A stretch of 64,000 nucleotides of DNA. It comes from Ruminococcus sp. AF31-8BH. Lineage in GTDB: Bacteria; Bacillota; Clostridia; Lachnospirales; Lachnospiraceae. Position numbers and translations under genes: made by a program. Below are positions 8,828 to 16,543 of the stretch, piece after piece. The stretch's first letter is position 1; every line of letters begins with the position of its first letter. The notes under the pieces were generated by a model. That model was not told the DNA's origin and ran no database searches. It saw only the letters and a program-made list of their open reading frames with translations. Location: contig NZ_QTVN01000005.1 in assembly GCF_003460605.1 (NCBI RefSeq), positions 1 to 64,000 on the forward strand, in the 5' to 3' direction.

Positions 8828-10018
8828 GTGTATGATATGTCAGGCTTTAGCTACGATATCACAGATGTCGTGCATTTACTGCAACTTAGAGTACGGCATA
8901 AAAATTCTTCGTCAATGGATGTGAATTGTCCATTTTGTGGAGAAACAAAAGGGAAAATGAATGTTAATCTTCAGAAAAATGTGTTCCGGTGTAATCGGTG
9001 TGATGCTTCCGGCGGAATGCTGGAATTATACGGAAGACTGCATGGTGTTTCCAGTGCAGAGGCAAACCGACAGATCCGGGAAGCTCTGGGAAAGGGGGAA
9101 TACCGGACGGATTATCAGGTGGTTCATAAAGAAGAGCCTGTAGAAATTTTTAATGCCGAGTTAGCGGATGCGGATGTCATTGACCGAACATATCAAGAAA
9201 TGTTGTCGTTATTGACCTTAAATGATAAACATCAGGAAGATCTTAAAAAAAGAGGGCTGACGAAAGAACAGATCGAGATACAGAGGTATCGTAGTGTACC
9301 ATTGTTTGGAATTAAAAATATGGTACAAAAACTGTTGGAATCTGGACAGACGGTAAAAGGTGTGCCGGGATTTTATGAAGATCAAGATGGGAAATGGACA
9401 GTTAATTTTACTTCTAAAAATTCTGGGATTTTGATACCGATTCGGTCTATGGAAGGAAAAATACAAGGATTTCAGATACGGTTGGATCAGGTAATGGAGG
9501 GACGGAAGTATATCTGGCTTTCCAGTGTGAAATTCCAAAATGGAGTATCATCAGGGAGTCCGGTACATGTCATAGGAAGTCTGGACGCAGAACAGATCTA
9601 TTTAACAGAAGGTGCATTAAAAGGTACGATAGCCCACTATTTATCTGGAGATACGTTCATTTGCGTTGCAGGTGTCAATCAGTACAGAAATTTAAAGCCA
9701 GTTTTGGAAACACTGAAAAGCAGGCATCTGCAGCACCTATATGAAGCTTATGATATGGATAAAAAAATGAAGGTATATTGTGATGGGGATTCTGAGAAAT
9801 GTGATGCCTGTCAACGTAAACCAGCCACTTTTTATTGTCCGCATAAGATGCAGAAACGGCAGATTCTACAGAACGCTTGTAGAAAGGTGTATGAAATCTG
9901 TAGTGGATTGTCTATTTCCATGAGCCGTATGGTTTGGGACATGGATTCTTATGGTGAGTGGAATGGGCAGATCAAAGGAATTGATGATTATTACTATGTA
10001 TTGAAAAATACGGGGTAA
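8828..10018 (+). CDS. DnaG-type primase with CHC2 zinc finger
   Basis: A 396-residue protein. The start is taken as GTG 8828, eight bases after AAGGAGGA; an earlier ATG at 8804 lies before that ribosome site. A zinc-binding domain comes first (residues about 33-58: CPFCGE then FRCNRCDASGG), as in CHC2 primases. A Toprim-like region follows (YLTEGALKGTIAHYL, then CVAGVNQY). Near the C-terminus is an unusual second cysteine cluster (CDGDSEKCDACQRKP then CPHK). It probably primes DNA synthesis for element replication after transfer. Confidence 0.8.
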   Translation: MYDMSGFSYDITDVVHLLQLRVRHKNSSSMDVNCPFCGETKGKMNVNLQKNVFRCNRCDASGGMLELYGRLHGVSSAEANRQIREALGKGEYRTDYQVVHKEEPVEIFNAELADADVIDRTYQEMLSLLTLNDKHQEDLKKRGLTKEQIEIQRYRSVPLFGIKNMVQKLLESGQTVKGVPGFYEDQDGKWTVNFTSKNSGILIPIRSMEGKIQGFQIRLDQVMEGRKYIWLSSVKFQNGVSSGSPVHVIGSLDAEQIYLTEGALKGTIAHYLSGDTFICVAGVNQYRNLKPVLETLKSRHLQHLYEAYDMDKKMKVYCDGDSEKCDACQRKPATFYCPHKMQKRQILQNACRKVYEICSGLSISMSRMVWDMDSYGEWNGQIKGIDDYYYVLKNTG

Positions 10019-10064
10019 ATATGGACCGGGCAAGTTGTCCGGTCTTATGGAAGAGGAGGATTCG

Positions 10065-10853
10065 ATGAAACGAAAGAAAATTTACGGTATATTTATGCTT
10101 GTAGCCATTGCTGTTTTTTTATTTGCAGGAGGAAGGATATTGCAAATTTATTTGAATTATCAGGAAAGTCAAAAAGTCTATAAGCAGATGGAAGGGTTTA
10201 CACAAAAGATAGAGGATCAAGACCTGTCACCAGAAGCGGTTCCAGGGGAAACAACAGGGGAGGTCGTAGAACAGGGATTCCTACAGGTGGATTTTAACAA
10301 GCTGGAAGAAATCAATCCAGATGTCATTGCATGGATTGAGATTCCTGGTTTGGAAATTAGTTATCCGGTAGTCCAGGGGAGGGATAATGACTATTATCTG
10401 CATCACCTGATTACGGGAGAAAATCATAAAAGTGGCAGTATTTTTATGGACTTTCACAACCAGGAGAATTTATCAGACAGAAATTCCATTATCTATGGGC
10501 ATAATATGAAGGATGGGAGCATGTTTGGAACCCTGGATCAGTATCAGTCACAGGCACTTTATCGAAACTATCCCTGTTTTTATATGTATGTGCCAGGATA
10601 TATTTATGAGTATCAGATTTTTTCCTGTTATGCAGCACCGACGGATCATCCAGCATATACTTATGATTTTCCTACTTCTGAGGACTATGAAGTTTTTCTG
10701 GAAACACTACAAAGAAGTGCTGAGTATAACACAGGGATGACAGTTACCGAGGAGGATCAGGTAGTGACCTTATCAACTTGTGTAAATACCCGAAAGGATT
10801 ATCGCTATTTAGTACATGGAAAACTGAAACAGAAAATAAAAATGGAGGAATAA
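10065..10853 (+). CDS. class B sortase
   Basis: A 262-residue membrane-anchored transpeptidase. ATG 10065 follows GAGGAGGA. An N-terminal signal-anchor (about 5-25) leads to the sortase domain, with the catalytic His in YGHNMKDGSMF (about 145), Cys in VTLSTCVN (about 239) and Arg in NTRKDYRY. Sortases join surface proteins to the cell wall. Class B enzymes are common on conjugative elements, where they may anchor an adhesin or transfer protein. No LPxTG-type substrate gene is visible in the window, so the substrate is probably elsewhere on the element. Confidence 0.9.
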   Translation: MKRKKIYGIFMLVAIAVFLFAGGRILQIYLNYQESQKVYKQMEGFTQKIEDQDLSPEAVPGETTGEVVEQGFLQVDFNKLEEINPDVIAWIEIPGLEISYPVVQGRDNDYYLHHLITGENHKSGSIFMDFHNQENLSDRNSIIYGHNMKDGSMFGTLDQYQSQALYRNYPCFYMYVPGYIYEYQIFSCYAAPTDHPAYTYDFPTSEDYEVFLETLQRSAEYNTGMTVTEEDQVVTLSTCVNTRKDYRYLVHGKLKQKIKMEE

Positions 10854-10856
10854 CAG

Positions 10857-11276
10857 ATGTTAGATTTTGAATATGCAAAGGCATTGGCAGAGGTTGTGCT
10901 GGATACAACTTGCAGCGAAAAAGAAAGAGAAGTACGGCTGGAGTGTTCAACCCAAATATTTGGCAGAGCAAATGCTTATTTAAAGAAAGGCTTCTTACCC
11001 GATGTGGTAGAGGCTTTTTTTGTGCGAAAAATGAAAGGTTTGCCACTGGTATCGACAAAGCAGGATATGCAGGATTTTTTGAAAGTCAGTACACCCCATT
11101 ATTTTGGCGGGAAATTTACAGTTAGTAATATTCCGTATTATTCAGAGGAAGAAGAACTGCTACTTTGGTCAGAAACATCACTTCGTGGTCCATTGATTAC
11201 AGCCGGATACGAACGCTATATGGAACTGTTTAAAAAGATTTTGCCTCAAAAGGCAGAACAGATTAATTTTTTATAA
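10857..11276 (+). CDS. unrecognised small protein after sortase
   Basis: A 139-residue soluble, mostly helical protein starting three bases after the sortase stop, with GGAGG overlapping the sortase end. It has no signal peptide or membrane segment and no motif I recognise. LSARG-like catalytic signatures are absent. Tight coupling to the sortase gene and the following terminator make it the last gene of the first rightward operon. Function unknown. Confidence 0.7.
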   Translation: MLDFEYAKALAEVVLDTTCSEKEREVRLECSTQIFGRANAYLKKGFLPDVVEAFFVRKMKGLPLVSTKQDMQDFLKVSTPHYFGGKFTVSNIPYYSEEEELLLWSETSLRGPLITAGYERYMELFKKILPQKAEQINFL

Positions 11277-11358
11277 AGAGAAATAATTCGAATGAGGACT
11301 GGAAATATATGGTGGTTTAAAGATAAATGTTAAAAATTATTATATAGGAAGAAAGCAT

Positions 11359-11396
11359 CTGTCTGTAGCAAAATGCTGCAGACAGGATATTTTTTT
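11359..11396 (+). terminator. terminator between first operon and par operon
   Basis: CTGTCTGTAGC (11359-11369) pairs fully with GCTGCAGACAG (11375-11385), with one wobble, and a run of T follows (11390-11396). The adjoining 11277-11467 stretch should also hold the par promoter and centromere. I see no clear iterons there. Confidence 0.85.
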
Positions 11397-11467
11397 GAAA
11401 AAAAGTTGCTTTGTACGGAAGCTCTGCGTACAAGAGAAGTATAAAGAAAAAAAGGAGAGATGATTTT

Positions 11468-12388
11468 ATGATAAAAAAAGTTCGGATTGCGGTAGACCAT
11501 GGCAATAGAAATATGAAAACCTGTTCCCAGGTATTTACGACAGGGCTTACCATTCAGGATAAAAAGCCTGCCAGAGGGGAAAAGTTCCTGTTCTATGAGG
11601 GAAAGTATTATGTGCTGAGTGAAAATAGGATTCCTTATCAAAGAGATAAAACGCAGGATGATCGATTTTTTATCCTTACTCTATTTGCAATCGTAAAAGA
11701 GCTGGAGGAAAACCCTCAAATTCAGCCGGAGGATGTCATTCAGGTGGATCTTCCGATTGGGCTGCCACCCAAGCATTATGCAGAACTTTGTGAACGGTAT
11801 GAAGCATATTTTAAAAGACAAGGGAAAATCCATGATATCAATTACTGTGGTAGGACATATCATATCACCATTGGAGAGGTAATGGCATTTCCACAGGACT
11901 ATGCGGCTATGATGACTATGATTGAAAAGCTGCAGCAGATTCCCAAAGTAGTAGGAATTGATATAGGAGGATTTACTACAGACTATCTGCTGATGCGGAA
12001 AGGTAATCCGGATATGGAAGCCTGTGATTCTATGGAAAAAGGTGTGATTACCATGTATAACAAGATTATTTCCGGGATTAACAGTGAATATGATATTTTG
12101 TTAGAGGAAAGTGATATTGACAGTATCCTTCAGGGAAACACAGAGTTTTATGAAGAGGCTGTAGTCCGTATGACAGAAGGTATGGTGCAGGATTTTGTAA
12201 AGGATCTGCTGAACAGTATTCGAGAAAGAGGCATAGATACCAAAGCAGCATATACGGTATTTATTGGAGGCGGGGCAAAGCTATTGAGCCATTTTCTGGA
12301 ACAATCGGACCGTCTGGGGAAATATACCTTTATTGAGGATATTTCTGCCAATGCCAAAGGATATGACAGACTGTTCCAGATTATGTAG
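11468..12388 (+). CDS. ParM-like actin homologue
   Basis: A 306-residue actin-fold ATPase of the plasmid-segregation type. ATG 11468 follows AAAGGAGAG. Phosphate-1 is IAVDHGNRNMK (about 5-15), phosphate-2 is VVGIDIGGFTTDYLL (about 160-174), and the adenosine motif is VFIGGGAKLLS (about 262-272). Its partner ParR-like gene lies seven bases downstream. ParM filaments push sister plasmids apart. On an integrative element the pair implies an autonomous circular phase that needs segregation. Confidence 0.88.
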   Translation: MIKKVRIAVDHGNRNMKTCSQVFTTGLTIQDKKPARGEKFLFYEGKYYVLSENRIPYQRDKTQDDRFFILTLFAIVKELEENPQIQPEDVIQVDLPIGLPPKHYAELCERYEAYFKRQGKIHDINYCGRTYHITIGEVMAFPQDYAAMMTMIEKLQQIPKVVGIDIGGFTTDYLLMRKGNPDMEACDSMEKGVITMYNKIISGINSEYDILLEESDIDSILQGNTEFYEEAVVRMTEGMVQDFVKDLLNSIRERGIDTKAAYTVFIGGGAKLLSHFLEQSDRLGKYTFIEDISANAKGYDRLFQIM

Positions 12389-12394
12389 GGGAGT

Positions 12395-12784
12395 GTGATT
12401 AATGTGGAGAAAAAGAATCCTTATAAATTCACACTTGGGTTTGATAAAACGAAACCAACTCATGCACGTGCAGTAGAGATTTTAAACGCCGTAAGGGACA
12501 AAGCCGACTTAATCGCATCAGCAGTGGTAACTCATATAGATGGCGGCAGAACAGAAGAAGGGGCTGTATTGAACCAAGAAGCTTTGCAGATTATGATGTT
12601 GGAATTGGTAAAGCAAGAGGTGGAAAAAGCAATGCAGAACTATTCTTCAAAAAAGGAGAATATTCAAGTTGAAGAAGGAACAAAGGAAGAGGTAATAGAG
12701 AAACAGAAGGTATCTGAATTTGTCTTTGCACCTGAAGTTGCCAAAAGCGTTAGAGATGCAATGAGTGCATTTAGAAATAGATAG
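12395..12784 (+). CDS. ParR-like centromere-binding adaptor
   Basis: A 129-residue protein starting at GTG 12395 behind GGGGAG. The N-terminal part looks like a ribbon-helix-helix (YKFTLGFDKT, then ARAVEILNAVRDKADLIASAVV), and a flexible, Glu/Lys-rich C-terminal tail would contact the filament. Its position directly after the ParM-like gene is the classical par order. Sequence conservation is low in this family, so the call rests mostly on fold and position. Confidence 0.75.
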   Translation: MINVEKKNPYKFTLGFDKTKPTHARAVEILNAVRDKADLIASAVVTHIDGGRTEEGAVLNQEALQIMMLELVKQEVEKAMQNYSSKKENIQVEEGTKEEVIEKQKVSEFVFAPEVAKSVRDAMSAFRNR

Positions 12785-12790
12785 AAAATA

Positions 12791-12826
12791 AAAAGAAGCA
12801 TCAAATTTTGAGTGCTTCTTTTTTTG
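12791..12826 (+). terminator. terminator of par operon
   Basis: AAAAGAAGCA (12791-12800) pairs with TGCTTCTTTT (12813-12822), followed by more T residues. Confidence 0.85.
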
Positions 12827-12927
12827 TTGCACATTTATGCCAATTCACAGGAACCCCACAGATTCCGCACAGGTTTCTCACAGATTTCATCCGTATAATC
12901 AAAAATCAGATATTGTCAGAAAAAGGC

Positions 12928-13287
12928 TTAATTGAGTGGATCCTTTTCTTTCAATGCAGAAAGAAGCCCACGCAAGGTGCGTAGGGCAATTTGCCGCTCG
13001 TCTTCAGAGCAGTTTTGCAGTTCTTTCATAATCTGATAGGTAGCAGTGTCCGGTTCTTTTCGCTCATCCTGAACAGCTGCATCAATTGAAATATCCAGAA
13101 ATTGAGCGATTGGGATTAAAGTTGCAAGTTCCGGATTGCCATTACAGGTTTCAATATCCGAAATGGTCCGGGTGGACACACCGGCTTGTTCTGCAAGTTT
13201 TGCTTGTGACAGACCACGCCTTTCTCGTTCACTTCTTACCATATAGCCTAATTTTTTCTTGACGGTATCCATCAGCATCCGCATCAC
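12928..13287 (-). CDS. XRE-family repressor of the element
   Basis: A 119-residue transcription factor. The cro/CI-type helix-turn-helix spans about residues 12-70 (RRGLSQAKLAEQAGVSTRTI, then NPELATLIPIAQFLDIS), with a helical C-terminal tail. The start is ATG 13287 or a nearby in-frame ATG. It is divergent from the sigma/HTH genes, with overlapping promoters between them that carry a 12-base sequence also present in the first-operon promoter. I infer that it controls its own gene and the main element operons. No autocleavage domain is present, so release would need another signal. Confidence 0.85.
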   Translation of the reverse strand: MMRMLMDTVKKKLGYMVRSERERRGLSQAKLAEQAGVSTRTISDIETCNGNPELATLIPIAQFLDISIDAAVQDERKEPDTATYQIMKELQNCSEDERQIALRTLRGLLSALKEKDPLN

Positions 13288-13334
13288 CTCACTTATTGTT
13301 TTATTTTATCGTAGATTGATAGTAAGAGAAACGC

Positions 13335-13364
13335 ATTATAGTGCATGAAGATACGCAATATAAT
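13335..13364. promoter_or_regulatory. overlapping divergent promoters with operator
   Basis: Rightward: -10 TATAAT at 13359-13364 with a weak -35 (TTATAG) 17 bases upstream. Leftward: -10 TATAAT (ATTATA at 13335-13340 on the plus strand) with TTATAT 17 bases upstream. GTGCATGAAGAT (13341-13352) lies between the two -10 boxes and matches 2574-2585 exactly. A repressor bound here would block both directions. Confidence 0.6.
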
Positions 13365-13405
13365 GTGGATTGCGGGGCAGGAGAACCTACAAAGGAGGAG
13401 CATCC

Positions 13406-13507
13406 ATGCTGCAAGGAAAGACAAGGTATTTGTGTAATGTTTCGTCAAAAAAATCTTGTTTTTGCAGGGGTGCCAAAAGGGTTATTTATATGCAGTATAT
13501 GCGTTAA
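13406..13507 (+). CDS. possible 33-residue leader peptide
   Basis: ATG 13406 follows AAAGGAGG at good spacing and opens a 33-codon frame with Cys and Lys residues (starts MLQGKTRYLC). It is the only short frame in the 13365-13673 leader with a real ribosome site. It may be a translated leader for the sigma gene. Nothing else supports it. The rest of this stretch holds a weak hairpin with a T-rich tail (about 13552-13590) and the stem at 13627-13667. Confidence 0.3.
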   Translation: MLQGKTRYLCNVSSKKSCFCRGAKRVIYMQYMR

Positions 13508-13626
13508 TCTATAAAGCTACTGTGCAGGATAATGCATGGAATAAGAATGATGTCGAGCCAGAAGAAATGTGGTTCGGCGTTTTCTTTTACCAAAATAAAA
13601 ATATCCTTCACAGATGCAGATCTCCA

Positions 13627-13667
13627 CCTCTGAAATTTGGAAACTTATTGATTTCAAATTTCGGAGG
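13627..13667 (+). promoter_or_regulatory. hairpin masking the sigma-gene ribosome site
   Basis: CCTCTGAAATTTG (13627-13639) pairs along all 13 bases with CAAATTTCGGAGG (13655-13667), with one G-T wobble. The 3' arm contains GGAGG, the ribosome site of ATG 13674. In the RNA the site would be closed, which suggests translational control. Confidence 0.7.
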
Positions 13668-13673
13668 TAGAAA

Positions 13674-14120
13674 ATGAAAGAAGAACAAAAATATAATGGA
13701 TCTAAAACAAGAAATTATTTCACTGCTTACTTGCTGGCATCTATAAGGGGAAAAAGACTTCGGTATCTGGAAAAGCAGCAGAAAATATTATTTGCAGAGG
13801 AAAATCTGGAAGATAAAGAATATACAGATGCGGATATTTCTCCAGAGGAAAGGCTGGAATTGGAGCAGAAAGAACAACTGCTTATGGAAGAAGCACAGGG
13901 GATATATCCAGAGTGGAACGAAATGACGGATATAAGCCTTATAGAAGCCATGTTTTCTTTGCAGGAAGAAGAACGGAAGCTTATTTATCAGCATGTATTT
14001 GAGGAACATACATTTAAAGAAATGAGCATCTTGAATCAGATGTCGGAAGAAAGATGTAAAGGTGCATATTATTGGGCTATCCGGAAAATACGCAAGAGAA
14101 TGGGAGGAAAGAAATCATGA
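13674..14120 (+). CDS. Tn916 Orf7-like sigma factor-type protein
   Basis: A 148-residue protein with an acidic middle (EENLEDKEYTDADISPEE) and a C-terminal sigma-70 region 4-like segment (LQEEERKLIYQHVFEEHTF, then EERCKGAYYWAIRKIRKRM). Similar genes next to an HTH_16 protein occur at the regulatory end of Tn916-family elements, where they control recombination genes. ATG 13674 is preceded by the sequestered GGAGG. It overlaps the next gene by ATGA. It could act as a regulator rather than a true sigma factor. Confidence 0.75.
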   Translation: MKEEQKYNGSKTRNYFTAYLLASIRGKRLRYLEKQQKILFAEENLEDKEYTDADISPEERLELEQKEQLLMEEAQGIYPEWNEMTDISLIEAMFSLQEEERKLIYQHVFEEHTFKEMSILNQMSEERCKGAYYWAIRKIRKRMGGKKS

Positions 14121-14305
14121 ATTTTAAAGAATTGTTATACCGGGCACGTCGAGGGGATGAAGATGCTATTCTGGAAATATTTGAAATGTACCGACCACTT
14201 TTAATTAAAAATGCTTTGGTAGAAGGGATTTTTGATGAAGATCTGTATCAGGAATTGACAGCAGAATTTCTGAAGTGCATACGGTATTTTAGAGATGTAG
14301 AATAG
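14117..14305 (+). CDS. HTH_16 (Tn916 Orf8-like) protein
   Basis: A 62-residue helix-turn-helix protein of the short sigma-like type (NFKELLYRARRGDEDAILEI, then DLYQELTAEFLKCI). Its ATG overlaps the preceding stop codon (ATGA), so the two are translationally coupled. In related elements this pair is followed by xis and int. Here an IS110 element and then the peptide locus follow, and int/xis are at the opposite end. Confidence 0.8.
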   Translation: MNFKELLYRARRGDEDAILEIFEMYRPLLIKNALVEGIFDEDLYQELTAEFLKCIRYFRDVE

Positions 14306-14320
14306 TATTATAGTAGTATA

Positions 14321-14354
14321 GGAAGAGGCGTGACTGGTAAGGTACGCCTCTTCC
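14321..14354 (+). terminator. hairpin after the HTH_16 gene
   Basis: GGAAGAGGCGT (14321-14331) and ACGCCTCTTCC (14344-14354) form a perfect 11-base stem. The T-tract after it is weak. The following 14355-14515 is A+T-rich with no gene that I can support. Confidence 0.65.
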
Positions 14355-14522
14355 GTATATTATAGAGAGCTGAACGATAATAAAAGAATGTTGTGATTAC
14401 CAAGTAGGCAATAAAAAGGGCAATCTATACAAGAAAACTAGACTAGTATCAATGAGGACATTTATTATAAAAAGATAAGGAGCTTCCTGTATAATAAAAA
14501 TCGTGGATGTTGAAAATTGAAA

Positions 14523-14589
14523 ATACCTCAGAGTACAATAAGACTACTGACTGGCAGGTTAGTAAAAATCTTATTGAACAGAGAGGTAT
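14523..14589 (+). promoter_or_regulatory. nested hairpin over the transposase ribosome site
   Basis: The outer stem is ATACCTC (14523-14529) with GAGGTAT (14583-14589), and the inner stem is CAATAAGA (14536-14543) with TCTTATTG (14569-14576). The outer 3' arm overlaps GAGAGG, the likely ribosome site of ATG 14595. It would keep transposase translation low, for instance when read from outside promoters. Confidence 0.65.
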
Positions 14590-14594
14590 CTACA

Positions 14595-15887
14595 ATGAAG
14601 TCTAACACACAGAACGCAAAAATTGAAGCTATTACAGAAAAAACTTTGGTACTCGGGATTGATGTCGGAAGTGAGACGCACTACGCCAGAGCTTTTGATT
14701 ACAGAGGAATCGAGTATTCAAAGAAACCTTTTAAATTTAGTAACACAGAGGCTGGATTTGTGACATTTAAGGAATGGATCCTGGACCTCAAAGAAAGACA
14801 TGAGAAGGATAAGGTGGTTCCAGGTATGGAACCGACCGGGCATTACTGGTTCAATCTTGGAAAGTTTCTACAGGATAATGAAATGAAACCGGTTCTTGTA
14901 AATCCTCACCATGTGAAAAAATCAAAAGAACTCGACGACAATAATCCAACTAAAAATGACCGTAAGGATCCGAAAGTTATAGCAGGATTAGTTAGAGAGG
15001 GACGTTACATGATCCCATACCTGCCGGATGGTGTTTACGCTGATCTTAGAACAGCATCAAACATAAGATTCCAGTTACAGGTGGAACTTACAAGAATTCA
15101 AAACAGGATTAGTCGTTGGTTCAATATATATTTTCCTGAATATAAGACGGTATACGGAAAGCCGGATGCCAAGAGCGGAATGCTAATCCTTAAAGCAGCA
15201 CCACTCCCTGAAGATATCCTGACGTTAGGTATCGATGGAGTGAACCAAATCTGGCGTGATGCGAAGTTAAGAGCAGTTGGAAAAGCAAGGGCGAAGACCC
15301 TGATAGAAGCTGCAGAGCACAGTGTCGGAAGCAAAGAAGGAGCAGTATCTGCAAGAATGGAAATCCGAATGCTTCTGGAGGATTATGAATCCAGAAACAT
15401 ACGTCTTCAGGAAGTTATGACTCTGATTGAAGGGTTGGTAAAACAGATTCCGATGGCTGAGAAGCTGTTGGAAATCAAAGGTGTGGGAATCAAGACAGTG
15501 TCAGGATTCCTTGCAGAAGTAGGTGATATCAGCCGTTTTAACACGCCGAAAGAACTGCAGAAGCTTGCAGGGTTGGCATTGGTTGAAAGTAGTTCGGGAA
15601 AGCACAAGGGCGAGACAACAATAAGCAGACGAGGTCGAAAGAGACTCAGATACCTGCTCTTTGAGGTTGCAATGTCGCTTGTGGCGAAGAACCCGGAGTT
15701 CAGAGAGCTCCATAATTATTACACAACCAGAAGGCTGAATCCGTTGAAGAAAATGCAGTCACTTATGGCGATTGCAGCCAAGCTGATACGAGTCTTTTAT
15801 GCCATGCTGACAAAAGGTGTGGATTATGATCCGAAAAAGATGGTCAGTGATATCAAGAGACCGGTAGTTTATCTACAGGCTGTGTAA
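14595..15887 (+). CDS. IS110-family transposase
   Basis: A 430-residue DEDD recombinase, the usual size. The RuvC-like N-terminal half shows LGIDVGSETH (first Asp), PGMEPTGHYW (Glu), and NDRKDPKVIAGL (late Asp pair). A coiled-coil linker follows. The C-terminal Transposase_20 domain (LEIKGVGIKTVSGFLAEVGD, then LAGLALVESSSGKHKG) includes the Ser-rich segment with the nucleophilic serine. The chosen ATG 14595 lies after GAGAGG; an upstream in-frame start at 14517 would begin inside the hairpin and lacks a ribosome site. Such enzymes use a bridge RNA to select target and donor. Confidence 0.92.
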   Translation: MKSNTQNAKIEAITEKTLVLGIDVGSETHYARAFDYRGIEYSKKPFKFSNTEAGFVTFKEWILDLKERHEKDKVVPGMEPTGHYWFNLGKFLQDNEMKPVLVNPHHVKKSKELDDNNPTKNDRKDPKVIAGLVREGRYMIPYLPDGVYADLRTASNIRFQLQVELTRIQNRISRWFNIYFPEYKTVYGKPDAKSGMLILKAAPLPEDILTLGIDGVNQIWRDAKLRAVGKARAKTLIEAAEHSVGSKEGAVSARMEIRMLLEDYESRNIRLQEVMTLIEGLVKQIPMAEKLLEIKGVGIKTVSGFLAEVGDISRFNTPKELQKLAGLALVESSSGKHKGETTISRRGRKRLRYLLFEVAMSLVAKNPEFRELHNYYTTRRLNPLKKMQSLMAIAAKLIRVFYAMLTKGVDYDPKKMVSDIKRPVVYLQAV

Positions 15888-15904
15888 GAAAGACAAGTAA
15901 CTAT

Positions 15905-16316
15905 AATGGAGGCTGTCATGTGGACAGCCACTGGATCAAGCAGAATGTAACAGATAACGTCCACTGATCACAGTGCTGGAACAGGAAGCGAGTCAGTAAT
16001 CAATAATACAAAGAATGAGCCAGTAGTCGGCAGAAATAGTCACCATGGGGCATATGACCCCGTTAAGGAGCATAGCTGACACCCTGGTTATGGGCAGGCA
16101 GGACGAAGGAAGTTAGGACCTCTGGAGACAGAGATGATCCTGGTGGATATAGGAGGTTAGCTGCCATAGAGGGATGGGGATACACAAGGCCAGTAAAGCG
16201 GAAATCAATGACGTTTTATTTCGTATACCCTCTAACCACTATTTCAGTACCTGATACATAGAAATGCTCATAGCTGTGGCTTATTCACTGAGATATGAAA
16301 GGTTGAAAAACCTTGA
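15905..16316 (+). ncRNA. candidate bridge RNA region of the IS
   Basis: There is no ORF of note between the transposase stop and the right end. Several compact stems are visible: GGCTGTC/GACAGCC (15911-15917 with 15923-15929) and GGGG/CCCC (16047-16050 with 16058-16061), among others. IS110-family elements express a guide RNA from a long non-coding end. This end is long while the left one is under 80 bases. The RNA's exact ends and loops are not determined. Confidence 0.45.
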
Positions 16317-16359
16317 ATTTTCAATAAAAAACATTTGATTATATGAGGAGGATGTATTC

Positions 16360-16542
16360 ATGGGAAGGGAACAGAATAAAAAGGGTTTAGATAAAATAAA
16401 CAGAAATCATGATGAGAAACAAAATATAACGGAGAAAGAATGGGCATTATTAGAAAAATATAGAAATCTTTGTGAGGAAAATAAATTAACAATAGATATT
16501 TTGATTCAACGATTATTGACACATCAGAAAGGCAGGGAATAG
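16360..16542 (+). CDS. small charged protein before the response regulator
   Basis: A 60-residue, highly charged and probably helical protein, ATG 16360 behind GAGGAGG. It has no membrane segment or cysteine and no recognised motif. It ends one base before the TTG start of the LytTR regulator and is probably co-translated with it. It may be a regulator accessory protein. Function unknown. Confidence 0.5.
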   Translation: MGREQNKKGLDKINRNHDEKQNITEKEWALLEKYRNLCEENKLTIDILIQRLLTHQKGRE

Positions 16543-16543
16543 G

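Larger units (their letters stand above)
14516..16325 (+). mobile_element. IS110-family insertion sequence
   Basis: A single DEDD transposase gene lies between the small inverted repeats ATTGAAAAT (14516-14524) and ATTTTCAAT (16317-16325). These are offered as approximate end or subterminal repeats; IS110 elements lack classical terminal repeats and target duplications, so the exact ends are uncertain. About 430 bases of structured non-coding DNA follow the transposase, as in elements that carry their guide RNA at the right end. It separates the backbone from the peptide locus. Confidence 0.7.

Noticed and set aside
13456..13677. A 73-codon plus-strand frame upstream of the sigma-like gene
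   Set aside because: It has no ribosome site, runs through the masking hairpin and ends inside the sigma gene start. Its composition is not protein-like.
15098..15334. Minus-strand frames inside the IS110 transposase
   Set aside because: They are antisense shadows of a conserved transposase with no ribosome sites.
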